Positions 1 through 7,622 of a stretch of DNA of 64,000 nucleotides are shown piece after piece (position 1 is the first letter of the stretch; the number at the start of each line of letters is the position of its first letter). Location of the stretch: positions 1 through 64,000 of the forward strand of contig NZ_BARG01000087.1 of the NCBI RefSeq assembly GCF_000376565.1. Direction: 5' to 3'. Origin of the DNA: Streptomyces hokutonensis. Its GTDB lineage: Bacteria; Actinomycetota; Actinomycetes; Streptomycetales; Streptomycetaceae. The position numbers and the translations under genes are program-made. A model generated the notes under the pieces. It was not told where the DNA came from and searched no databases. It was given only the letters and a program-made list of their open reading frames with translations.

Positions 1-42
1 GTCGAGCCCAGCGGCACAGGCGCCGAGCCGCAGTCCGCGTGA
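1..42 (+). CDS. C-terminal end of an upstream protein (partial)
   Basis: The first 13 codons are open and end in TGA at 40-42, 10 bases before the next start. Only the tail VEPSGTGAEPQSA is visible, so the protein cannot be identified from sequence. In many Streptomyces genomes comEC lies just upstream of holA; assigning it here would be synteny inference only. Confidence 0.4.
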   Translation, partial: VEPSGTGAEPQSA

Positions 43-52
43 GACTGGAGAA

Positions 53-859
53 ATGAATCCCGCACAGGTCGATGCCTACCTCCGCCGGCTGGGAGTCCCG
101 CGCCCCGCGCTGCCCACCGCCGACGTTCTTCGCGAGTTGCATCTGCGCCATCTGCAGACCGTGCCGTTCGAGAATCTGTCGATTCATCTGGGAGAGGAGA
201 TCGTGCTGGAGGAGAAGCGGCTGCTGGACAAGGTCGTGGGCGGGGGCAGGGGCGGGTTCTGCTACGAACTGAACGGACTGTTCGGCGCGTTGCTCGCCGC
301 GCTGGGGTTCGAGGTCGCGCTGCTGTCGGCGCGGGTGTACGGGGACGGCGGGCGCCTGGGAATCCCGTACGACCACCTCGCGCTGCGGGTGCGGACGGTG
401 GAGGGGAGCGTGTGGCTGGCCGACGTGGGGTTCGGGACGCACAGCCACTATCCGCTGGCCTATGAGGAACGGGGTGAACAGGAGGATCCCGGCGGCACGT
501 TCAGGGTCGCCGTGTCAGCCGGTGACGGGGACGTGGCGGAGACGGATCTGGACGTGGTCCGGAACGGAAAGCCCGAGTACCGGCTGGAGGTGCGGCCCCG
601 GGTGCTCGGTGACTTCGTGGCCGGGGCGTGGTGGCACAGCACTTCGCCCGGGTCGCACTTCACCCGGTCACTGGTCTGCTCGCGGATCACGGAGGACGGA
701 GGGAGGATCACGCTCAGCGGTCGCGGCCTGACGGTGACGGCGCCGGACGGGACCCGGGACGTGCGTGAACTGGCAACGGACGAGGAGGTGTTGGCGGTGT
801 ACCGGGAGCGGTTCGGGATCGAGCTGGGGTCGGTGCCGGCGGTGCGTGAGTTCGCGTGA
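53..859 (+). CDS. nat: Arylamine N-acetyltransferase
   Basis: This 268-residue cytoplasmic enzyme of the NAT family moves an acetyl group from acetyl-CoA to arylamines, hydrazines or related amines. The Cys-His-Asp triad is complete: Cys70 in GGRGGFCYELN, His108 in YDHLALRV and Asp124 in WLADVGFG. The length fits bacterial NATs (about 255-280 residues). ATG at 53 follows a weak purine-rich site (actggagaa). Some actinobacterial NATs make amide bonds in natural-product pathways, but no biosynthetic genes are nearby, so a detoxification or housekeeping role is the plain reading. It sits 10 bases after the preceding reading frame and may be read with it. Confidence 0.93.
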   Translation: MNPAQVDAYLRRLGVPRPALPTADVLRELHLRHLQTVPFENLSIHLGEEIVLEEKRLLDKVVGGGRGGFCYELNGLFGALLAALGFEVALLSARVYGDGGRLGIPYDHLALRVRTVEGSVWLADVGFGTHSHYPLAYEERGEQEDPGGTFRVAVSAGDGDVAETDLDVVRNGKPEYRLEVRPRVLGDFVAGAWWHSTSPGSHFTRSLVCSRITEDGGRITLSGRGLTVTAPDGTRDVRELATDEEVLAVYRERFGIELGSVPAVREFA

Positions 860-887
860 GGGGGTTGTCGTACCGGAACATGTCCTC

Positions 888-1133
888 GTGAGCGATGTGA
901 GACATGTGCTGGTGCTGCCCGACCGTGACGCGGCCGAGGAGGCGGCGGAGGTGCTGGGGGAGCGGTTCGCCCTCGACGAGGAACCGCAGTTGGTGCGGGA
1001 CGCGCTGGCCGGCGAGGACGATGCCGAGGACGCGCAGTGGCTGCTGGTGCTGCGGGACGAGCGCGGACGGCTCGACCCCGGTGAGCTGGACGCGTTCGCG
1101 GGGGAGTGGGACGGCTGGCGCGAGGAGCCGTAG
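888..1133 (+). CDS. Small acidic protein of unknown function
   Basis: This 81-residue frame starts at GTG 888 (VSDVRHVLVLPDRD) and stops at 1133. It is rich in Asp and Glu, has no membrane segment and no motif I can name. Codon use is typical of its neighbours (G/C third positions), and it fills the gap between the acetyltransferase and holA on the same strand, which supports a real gene. The frame stays open upstream of 888 into the end of the acetyltransferase gene, but those codons read as a shadow (Trp/Arg/Cys-rich). I chose the first start after which the composition looks like protein. Confidence 0.65.
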   Translation: MSDVRHVLVLPDRDAAEEAAEVLGERFALDEEPQLVRDALAGEDDAEDAQWLLVLRDERGRLDPGELDAFAGEWDGWREEP

Positions 1134-1240
1134 AGGAGCCGTAACGGTCACGAACCCACGCGCGGCCGACAGCACCCGCCCCCACCGCCCTCACCCGCAC
1201 CCACCCCCCGTTGTCAGTGCCGCGTGCGATGCTTTACGAG

Positions 1241-2230
1241 ATGGCCAAGAAGACTGCGAATGACGACCCTCTCGCCCCTGTGACGCTTGCCGTGGGCCAG
1301 GAGGACCTCCTGCTCGACCGTGCCGTGCAGGAGGTGGTGGCCGCCGCCAGGGCCGCCGACGCCGACACGGACGTACGTGACCTGACCTCGGACCAGCTGC
1401 AGCCCGGCACCCTCGCCGAGTTGACCAGCCCGTCGCTCTTCGCGGAGCGCAAGGTCGTGGTCGTACGCAACGCGCAGGATCTGTCGGCCGACACGATCAA
1501 GGACGTGAAGGGGTATCTCGGGGCGCCCGCCGAGGAGATCACCCTGGTGCTGCTGCACGCGGGCGGGGTCAAGGGCAAAGGGCTGCTCGATGCCGCGCGC
1601 AAGGCGGGTGCGCGGGAGGTGGCCTGTCCCAAGATGACGAAGCCGGCGGACCGGCTGGCCTTCGTGCGGAGCGAGTTCCGGGCGACCGGGAGATCGGCCA
1701 CGCCGGAGGCCTGCCAGGCGCTCGTCGACTCCATCGGCAGCGATCTGCGGGAGCTGGCGTCCGCCGTCTCCCAGTTGGTCGCCGATGTCGAGGGGACCAT
1801 CGACGAGGCGGTCGTCGGGCGGTACTACACGGGGCGGGCCGAGGCGTCGAGCTTCACGGTCGCGGACCGGGCCGTGGAGGGCCGGGCGGCGGAGGCGCTG
1901 GAGGCGCTGCGGTGGTCGCTGTCCACCGGGGTGGCGCCGGTGCTGATCACCAGTGCGCTGGCGCAGGGCGTGCGGGCGATCGGGAAGCTGTCGTCGGCGC
2001 GTGGCGGGCGGCCGGCGGATCTGGCGCGTGAGCTGGGGATGCCGCCCTGGAAGATCGACCGGGTGCGGCAGCAGATGCGGGGCTGGACACCGGACGCGGT
2101 CTCCGTCGCGCTGCGGGCGGTGGCCGAGGCGGACGCGGGAGTGAAGGGTGGTGGGGACGATCCGGAGTACGCGTTGGAGAAGGCGGTCGTCACGATCGCC
2201 CGGGCCGCTCGGTCCCGGGGACAGTCCTGA
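1241..2230 (+). CDS. holA: DNA polymerase III delta subunit
   Basis: This 329-residue protein is the clamp-loader delta subunit, which binds and opens the beta sliding clamp. It has the family layout of an N-terminal ATPase-like fold (VTLAVGQEDLLLDRAV near the start), a linker and an all-helical C-terminal clamp-loader domain (ALRWSLSTGVAPVLITSALAQ, then ARELGMPPWKIDRVR). As in all delta subunits there is no Walker A motif, so it does not hydrolyse ATP itself. The start is taken at ATG 1241 (MAKKTAND), where similarity to other streptomycete HolA proteins begins as I recall them. ATG 1229 and GTG 1211 are in frame and cannot be excluded. It converges on rpsT. Confidence 0.92.
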   Translation: MAKKTANDDPLAPVTLAVGQEDLLLDRAVQEVVAAARAADADTDVRDLTSDQLQPGTLAELTSPSLFAERKVVVVRNAQDLSADTIKDVKGYLGAPAEEITLVLLHAGGVKGKGLLDAARKAGAREVACPKMTKPADRLAFVRSEFRATGRSATPEACQALVDSIGSDLRELASAVSQLVADVEGTIDEAVVGRYYTGRAEASSFTVADRAVEGRAAEALEALRWSLSTGVAPVLITSALAQGVRAIGKLSSARGGRPADLARELGMPPWKIDRVRQQMRGWTPDAVSVALRAVAEADAGVKGGGDDPEYALEKAVVTIARAARSRGQS

Positions 2231-2320
2231 CCCCCTGCCCTTCGGAGAGCGGCAGGAATTGGCGGACGGCGGACCCCCGGCCGGCACCCGCAGGCCGGCA
2301 CTTGTGGGCGGATACAGCAA

Positions 2321-2345
2321 TGCCCCCGAAGTGGGTCCGGGGGCA
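2321..2345. terminator. Hairpin between convergent holA and rpsT
   Basis: TGCCCCC (2321-2327) and GGGGGCA (2339-2345) form a perfect 7-bp stem around an 11-base loop, between the 3' ends of two convergent genes. There is no U-tract, as is common for Streptomyces terminators. The symmetry could serve both strands. Confidence 0.5.
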
Positions 2346-2470
2346 CTGTACGTGGCGTGGCGACCACGATGTCTGTCCGTGAATCGAGGTAGAGGGCTCG
2401 ACGTTGTCCTCACGGCGGATTGCTACTGGTCCGGTCCGCGCGAGCGCGGGCCGAGGCAAGTGCGGAAGGA

Positions 2471-2737
2471 TCAGCCCTTGAGCGCGGTGACCTTGGAAGC
2501 AAGCGCCGACTTCTTGTTGGCGGCCTGGTTCTTGTGGATGACGCCCTTCGAGACGGCCTTGTCGAGCTGACGCGCGGCAGCGCGCTGGTACTCGGTGGCC
2601 TTCTCGACGTCACCCGCGGCAGCGGCCTCGCGGGCCTTGCGGATCGCGGTCTTCAGGGAGGACTTGACGGCCTTGTTGCGCAGCCGAGCCTTCTCGTTGG
2701 TCTTGATCCGCTTGATCTGGGACTTGATGTTCGCCAC
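2471..2737 (-). CDS. rpsT: 30S ribosomal protein S20
   Basis: This 88-residue, Lys/Arg/Ala-rich helical protein binds 16S rRNA in the small subunit. The sequence starts VANIKSQIKRIKTNEKAR and ends SALASKVTALKG, the usual S20 ends. The start is GTG at 2737, preceded on the coding strand by AAAGG about 8 bases away; the longer open frame upstream is not coding. It is transcribed divergently from lepA, the standard actinobacterial arrangement. A perfect inverted repeat lies in its leader. Confidence 0.98.
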   Translation of the reverse strand: MANIKSQIKRIKTNEKARLRNKAVKSSLKTAIRKAREAAAAGDVEKATEYQRAAARQLDKAVSKGVIHKNQAANKKSALASKVTALKG

Positions 2738-2802
2738 GAATGAGCCTTTGCAGGTTCTGGCACGGGGCCGCACGGGTCCCGGGCCGATGATTTTTCTTGG
2801 GG

Positions 2803-2833
2803 TGTGTCTCGTGCTGAGAGGGCAGGAGACACA
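2803..2833 (-). promoter_or_regulatory. Perfect inverted repeat in the rpsT leader
   Basis: TGTGTCTC (2803-2810) and GAGACACA (2826-2833) form an 8-bp perfect stem with a 15-base loop, about 65-95 bases upstream of the rpsT start. On the rpsT strand it is followed by an A-rich run (aagaaaaat). It could be a leader-RNA hairpin, for instance for S20 autoregulation, or an operator in the rpsT/lepA divergent region. The symmetry is seen; the function is inferred. Confidence 0.35.
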
Positions 2834-3013
2834 GCCACCCAGGCTACCAGCAGCCAGCCGACCCACCCAAACGGGCTCCCGCGGCGCCACCGGTTACCGT
2901 CTCGCACCGGCCCAAACCGGACCGCACCTCCCACGCGTGGGACCATGGAGCCTACGTATCGATCCGACCCGAGACCGCAGACACTGCGGACGCCTCAAGA
3001 ATCAGGACCCTGC

Positions 3014-4888
3014 GTGCCCGCGATCCCCAGCCATGTGCCCGAGCCGAGCCGTACCGACCCGGCGCTGATCCGCAATTTCTGCATCATCGCGCACATCGAC
3101 CACGGCAAGTCCACGCTAGCCGACCGGATGCTCCAGCTGACCGGAGTGGTCGACCAGCGGCAGATGCGTGCTCAGTACCTCGACCGCATGGACATCGAGC
3201 GCGAGCGCGGCATCACGATCAAGTCCCAGGCGGTGCGTCTGCCGTGGGCCCCCACCGACGGGGGCGACGAGGGCACCACCCACATCCTCAACATGATCGA
3301 CACCCCGGGGCACGTCGACTTCACGTACGAGGTCTCGCGGTCGCTCGCCGCCTGCGAGGGCACCGTGCTGCTGGTGGACGCCGCCCAGGGCATCGAGGCC
3401 CAGACCCTCGCCAACCTCTACCTGGCGATGGAGAACGACCTCACGATCATCCCCGTACTGAACAAGATCGACCTGCCGGCCGCGCAGCCCGAGAAGTTCG
3501 CGGAGGAGCTGGCGAACCTGGTCGGCTGCGACCCCGAGGACGTTCTCAGGGTCTCCGCCAAGACCGGGCTCGGTGTCGACGCGCTGCTGAACAAGGTCGT
3601 CAAGGAGGTCCCGGCGCCGGTCGGCAACGCGGACGCGCCCGCCCGCGCCATGATCTTCGACTCGGTCTACGACTCCTACCGCGGTGTCGTGACGTACATC
3701 CGGGTCATCGACGGACAGCTCAACAAGCGTGAGCGGATCCGGATGATGTCGACGAACGCCACGCACGAGCTGCTGGAGATCGGTACGAACTCGCCGGAGA
3801 TGCTCGGGGCCGACGGGCTCGGGGTCGGCGAGGTCGGCTATCTGATCACGGGTGTGAAGGACGTCCGGCAGTCCAAGGTCGGTGACACCATCACCACCCT
3901 GAACAAGGGGGCGACCGAGGCGCTCGGTGGTTACAAGGACCCCAAGCCGATGGTCTTCTCGGGGCTGTATCCGCTGGACGGGTCCGACTACCCGGAGCTG
4001 CGCGACGCGCTCGACAAGCTCCAGCTCAACGACGCCGCTTTGGTGTACGAGCCGGAGACCTCGGCGGCGCTGGGCTTCGGTTTCCGCGTCGGCTTCCTCG
4101 GGCTGCTGCACCTGGACGTGATCCGGGAGCGGCTGGAGCGCGAGTTCGGCCTCGACCTCATCGCGACCGCGCCGAACGTGGTGTACCGCGTCGAGATGGA
4201 GGACGGCAGCGAGCATGTCGTCACCAACCCGAGCGAGTTCCCCGAGGGGAAGATCGACAAGGTCTACGAGCCCGTCGTGCGCGCGACGATCCTGGCGCCG
4301 TCGGAGTTCATCGGTTCGATCATGGAGCTGTGCCAGACCCGGCGCGGCACCCTGCTCGGCATGGACTACCTCTCCGAGGACCGGGTGGAGATCCGCTACA
4401 CCCTGCCCCTCGCGGAGATCGTCTTCGACTTCTTCGACCAGCTGAAGTCGAAGACCCGCGGTTATGCCTCGCTGGACTACGAGCCCACCGGTGAGGTGGC
4501 CTCCAGTCTGGTCAAGGTCGACATCCTGCTGCACGGCGACAAGGTGGACGCCTTCTCGGCGATCACGCACAAGGACGCGGCGTACTCGTACGGCGTGCGG
4601 CTGGTCGCCAAGCTGCGGGAGCTGATCCCGCGGCAGGCCTTCGAGGTGCCCATCCAGGCGGCCGTCGGCTCCCGGGTCATCGCCCGCGAGACGATCCGCG
4701 CCATCCGCAAGGACGTCCTCGCCAAGTGCTACGGCGGTGACATCTCGCGGAAGCGGAAGCTGCTGGAGAAGCAGAAGGAGGGCAAGAAGCGGATGAAGAT
4801 GGTGGGTTCCGTGGAGGTTCCGCAGGAGGCGTTCATCGCGGTGCTGTCCAGTGACGACAGCGGTGGCGGCGCCAAGGGCAAGAAGTAG
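3014..4888 (+). CDS. lepA: Elongation factor 4 (ribosome back-translocase)
   Basis: This 624-residue translational GTPase acts on the ribosome, where it can reverse translocation and aid subunit biogenesis. The G1 motif AHIDHGKST is at residues 26-34, with DTPGHVDF and NKID following. EF-G-like domains II, III and V come next, and the LepA-specific C-terminal domain ends in a lysine-rich tail. The start is GTG 3014 (VPAIPSHVPEPSRTDP), which gives the expected N-terminus; the frame is open further upstream but that stretch is not LepA-like. A hairpin follows 43 bases after the stop. Confidence 0.97.
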   Translation: MPAIPSHVPEPSRTDPALIRNFCIIAHIDHGKSTLADRMLQLTGVVDQRQMRAQYLDRMDIERERGITIKSQAVRLPWAPTDGGDEGTTHILNMIDTPGHVDFTYEVSRSLAACEGTVLLVDAAQGIEAQTLANLYLAMENDLTIIPVLNKIDLPAAQPEKFAEELANLVGCDPEDVLRVSAKTGLGVDALLNKVVKEVPAPVGNADAPARAMIFDSVYDSYRGVVTYIRVIDGQLNKRERIRMMSTNATHELLEIGTNSPEMLGADGLGVGEVGYLITGVKDVRQSKVGDTITTLNKGATEALGGYKDPKPMVFSGLYPLDGSDYPELRDALDKLQLNDAALVYEPETSAALGFGFRVGFLGLLHLDVIRERLEREFGLDLIATAPNVVYRVEMEDGSEHVVTNPSEFPEGKIDKVYEPVVRATILAPSEFIGSIMELCQTRRGTLLGMDYLSEDRVEIRYTLPLAEIVFDFFDQLKSKTRGYASLDYEPTGEVASSLVKVDILLHGDKVDAFSAITHKDAAYSYGVRLVAKLRELIPRQAFEVPIQAAVGSRVIARETIRAIRKDVLAKCYGGDISRKRKLLEKQKEGKKRMKMVGSVEVPQEAFIAVLSSDDSGGGAKGKK

Positions 4889-4930
4889 CGGTCCCATACA
4901 TCGGAATTCCGGAGCAAACCGAGGCGACCC

Positions 4931-4964
4931 CGGGGCCCGTCGTGCTGTGGCGCGGCGGGCCCCG
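4931..4964 (+). terminator. lepA terminator hairpin
   Basis: CGGGGCCCGTCG and CGGCGGGCCCCG pair over 12 bp with one G-T pair and a 10-base loop, 43 bases downstream of the lepA stop. It is a GC-rich stem without a U-tract. Confidence 0.65.
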
Positions 4965-5115
4965 CGTCCTGGCTCTGTAGGAAGCGACAGTCCGCCGCCC
5001 CTTACGCACCGGCCGGTCGCGCCTTACTCTGATCACTGCTCGATGGTTACTCGCGAGTTAAACAACAGCCGTAGCACTGAGCCAGCCGCACCGTCGCGGG
5101 CCCCCGGAGGATGTC

Positions 5116-6999
5116 GTGAGCGACACACAGACCCTGATCGAGAACCGTCCGCCGTCCGTCGCGGGCCTCTTCCTGGAGCGAGTGGCGGCCACGCCGGATA
5201 CCGAGGCCTACCGTCACCCGGTGCCCGCGGCCTCCGGCGAGGGCCCCGACGACTGGAAGTCGCTGAGCTGGGCGCAGGCCGCCGAGCGGGTCTTCGCGAT
5301 CGCGGCCGGTCTGATCGAACTGGGCGTACAGCCCGAGCAGCGCGTCGCGCTCGCGTCCGCCACCCGGATCGAGTGGATCCTCGCCGACCTGGGCATCATG
5401 TGCGCCGGCGCCGCCACGACCACGGTCTATCCGCAGACCAACGCGGACGAGTCGACGTTCATCCTCGCCGACTCCGGGAGCAAGGTCCTGATCGCGGAGG
5501 ACGCGACGCAGCTCGCCAAGGCCGTGGAGAAGCGCGCCGAGCTGCCCGAGCTGACGCATGTCGTGGTCATCGACCCGGCCGGCGTCGACACCGCGGAGAC
5601 CGGCGACTGGGTGCTGAGCCTGGCCGAGCTGGAGCAGCGCGGTGCCGCGTACCTGGAGAAGAACCCGGATCTGATCAAGGAGCGGATCGCGGGCATCACC
5701 AAGGACCAGCTCGCGACGATCATCTACACCTCCGGCACCACCGGCCGCCCCAAGGGCGTCCGGCTCCCGCACGACAACTGGTCCTACCTCGCGAAGGCCA
5801 TCGCCGCGACCGGGCTGCTCGGCCCCGAGGACGTCCAGTACCTGTGGCTGCCGCTGGCGCACGTCTTCGGCAAGGTGCTCACGTCCGGCCACATCGAGAT
5901 CGGGCATGTCACCGCCGTGGACGGCAGGCCCGAGAAGATCATCGAGCAGCTGCCGATCGTGCAGCCGACGTACATGGCGGCCGTTCCGCGCATCTTCGAG
6001 AAGGTCTACAACGGGGTCGCGGCCAAGGCGCGGGCCGGTGGCGCGGCCAAGTACAAGATCTTCCAGTGGGCGGCGGAGGTCGCCCGCGAGTACGCCAAGG
6101 TCACCCAGGACAACTTCCGCCGCACCGGTACGGCCACCGCGCCCTTCGGTCTCGCCGCGAAGCACAAGGTGGCCGACGCGCTGGTCTACGCGAAGATCCG
6201 CGAGGCCTTCGGCGGCAAGCTGCGCGCCTGTGTGTCGGGAAGCGCCGCGCTCTCGCCCGACATCGGCTACTTCTTCGCCGGCGCCGGCATCCACATCCTC
6301 GAGGGCTACGGCCTGACCGAGTCCTCCGCGGCCTCCTTCGTGAATCCGGGCGAGGCCTACCGCACCGGCACGGTCGGCAAGCCGCTGCCCGGCACGGAGG
6401 TGCGCATCGCGGACGACGGCGAGATCCTGCTGCGCGGCCCCGGCATCATGGAGGGCTACCACGGGCTGCCCGAGAAGACCGCCGAGGTCCTGGAGGCGGA
6501 CGGCTGGTTCCACACCGGCGACATCGGCGAGCTGTCCCCGGACGGCTATCTGCGCATCACCGACCGCAAGAAGGACCTCATCAAGACGTCCGGCGGCAAG
6601 TACATCGCGCCCAGCGAGGTCGAGGGCCAGTTCAAGGCCGTCTGCCCGTACGTCTCCAACATCCTGGTGCACGGCGCCGACCGGAACTTCTGCACCGCGC
6701 TCATCGCCCTCGACGAACCGTCCATCCTGGACTGGGCGAAGGAGAACGGCCTCGAAGGCAGGTCCTACGCCGAGGTCGTCGCCGCCCCCGCGACGGTCGC
6801 CATGGTCGAGGCCTACGTCAAGGAGCTCAACGAGGGCCTCCAGCGCTGGCAGACCATCAAGAAGTTCCGCCTCCTCCCGCGCGACCTCGACGTGGAACAC
6901 GGCGAGATCACCCCGAGCCTCAAGCTCAAGCGCCCGGTGGTGGAACGCGAGTACAAGCACCTGATCGACGAGATGTACGCGGGGTCACGCGAGGCGTAG
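5116..6999 (+). CDS. fadD: Long-chain fatty acid-CoA ligase
   Basis: This 627-residue ANL-superfamily enzyme activates a fatty acid with ATP to the acyl-adenylate and then the CoA thioester. The AMP-binding P-loop TSGTTGRPKG is near residue 205, GYGLTESSA near 395 and the hinge/adenylate motif GWFHTGDIG near 465, followed by DRKKDLIKTSGGK. The insertion-rich architecture matches long-chain (FACL/FAA1-like) rather than short-chain ligases. GTG 5116 has a perfect GGAGG at 5106-5110. It is monocistronic, with a terminator at 7013-7045. The exact chain-length preference cannot be read from sequence. Confidence 0.92.
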   Translation: MSDTQTLIENRPPSVAGLFLERVAATPDTEAYRHPVPAASGEGPDDWKSLSWAQAAERVFAIAAGLIELGVQPEQRVALASATRIEWILADLGIMCAGAATTTVYPQTNADESTFILADSGSKVLIAEDATQLAKAVEKRAELPELTHVVVIDPAGVDTAETGDWVLSLAELEQRGAAYLEKNPDLIKERIAGITKDQLATIIYTSGTTGRPKGVRLPHDNWSYLAKAIAATGLLGPEDVQYLWLPLAHVFGKVLTSGHIEIGHVTAVDGRPEKIIEQLPIVQPTYMAAVPRIFEKVYNGVAAKARAGGAAKYKIFQWAAEVAREYAKVTQDNFRRTGTATAPFGLAAKHKVADALVYAKIREAFGGKLRACVSGSAALSPDIGYFFAGAGIHILEGYGLTESSAASFVNPGEAYRTGTVGKPLPGTEVRIADDGEILLRGPGIMEGYHGLPEKTAEVLEADGWFHTGDIGELSPDGYLRITDRKKDLIKTSGGKYIAPSEVEGQFKAVCPYVSNILVHGADRNFCTALIALDEPSILDWAKENGLEGRSYAEVVAAPATVAMVEAYVKELNEGLQRWQTIKKFRLLPRDLDVEHGEITPSLKLKRPVVEREYKHLIDEMYAGSREA

Positions 7000-7012
7000 C
7001 GGTTGTTGTCAC

Positions 7013-7045
7013 CCGGGGGCACGGTCCTAACGGCTGTGCCCCCGG
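7013..7045. terminator. Bidirectional hairpin between fadD and the response regulator gene
   Basis: CCGGGGGCAC (7013-7022) pairs perfectly over 10 bp with GTGCCCCCGG (7036-7045). The right arm lies inside the last codons of the convergent regulator gene (stop 7027-7029), so this DNA is both coding and terminator. Confidence 0.65.
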
Positions 7046-7611
7046 CGCATGTTCTGTACCAGCTGCTCCATCTGTCTTACCTGGTTGCCCAGTTCGCGCA
7101 CTTCGTCCACCGTGCTGGCGGCCATCTGCGTCTCGATCTCCTTGAGCCGCGAGGCCAGTTCCTCGAACTGCCCCTGCTCCCGGGCCAGCATCCGCTCCAA
7201 CAGCTGGTTCTTGCGGTGCAGTTCGAGGAAGACGGTCACCTTCGCCCGCAGCACCCACGGATCGAACGGCTTGGTCAGGTAGTCGGCGGCCCCCGTGGCG
7301 TAGCCGCGGAACGCGTACCCCGCGTCCGAGTCGCTGCCGGTCAGGAAGATGATCGGTACGTCCTTGGTCTGGTCGAGCCGTTTGATGTTGGCCGCGGTCT
7401 CGAACCCGTCCATGCCCGGCATGCGGATGTCCAGCAGGACGACGGCGAAGCGCTGCCGCAGCAGCGCCTTCATCGCCTCCTCGCCCGAACGAGCGCGTAC
7501 CAGTGGCTCGTTGAGGGACCCCAGGACGGCCTCCAGCGCGAGCAGGTTGTCCTCCATGTCGTCGACCAGGAGGATGCTCGCGCGCTCGTCGGTCGTTGCC
7601 TCAGCGCTCAT
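7027..7611 (-). CDS. CheY-like response regulator with C-terminal coiled coil (OsaB-like)
   Basis: This 194-residue protein has one receiver domain (residues about 12-130: acidic pocket VDD at 16-18, phospho-acceptor Asp61 in LLDIRMPGMDG, TG switch region, Lys in LTKPFD). A helical tail of about 60 residues follows with heptad-like Leu/Gln spacing (RLKEIETQM, VRELGNQVRQMEQLV), probably a coiled coil. There is no DNA-binding domain, so it must act by protein contact. ATG 7611 has gaggg upstream and lies just past the stop of the hybrid kinase gene, so the two are probably coupled. Receiver plus coiled coil beside a multi-HAMP kinase is the layout reported for OsaB of Streptomyces osmoadaptation; equating them is inference. 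Confidence 0.85.
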   Translation of the reverse strand: MSAEATTDERASILLVDDMEDNLLALEAVLGSLNEPLVRARSGEEAMKALLRQRFAVVLLDIRMPGMDGFETAANIKRLDQTKDVPIIFLTGSDSDAGYAFRGYATGAADYLTKPFDPWVLRAKVTVFLELHRKNQLLERMLAREQGQFEELASRLKEIETQMAASTVDEVRELGNQVRQMEQLVQNMRRGHSR

Positions 7612-7622
7612 GATGACTGCCC

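Noticed and set aside
4851..7145. A 764-codon plus-strand open frame overlapping fadD
   Set aside because: It is a shifted frame of the acyl-CoA ligase gene, very Arg/His-rich, without the ligase motifs.
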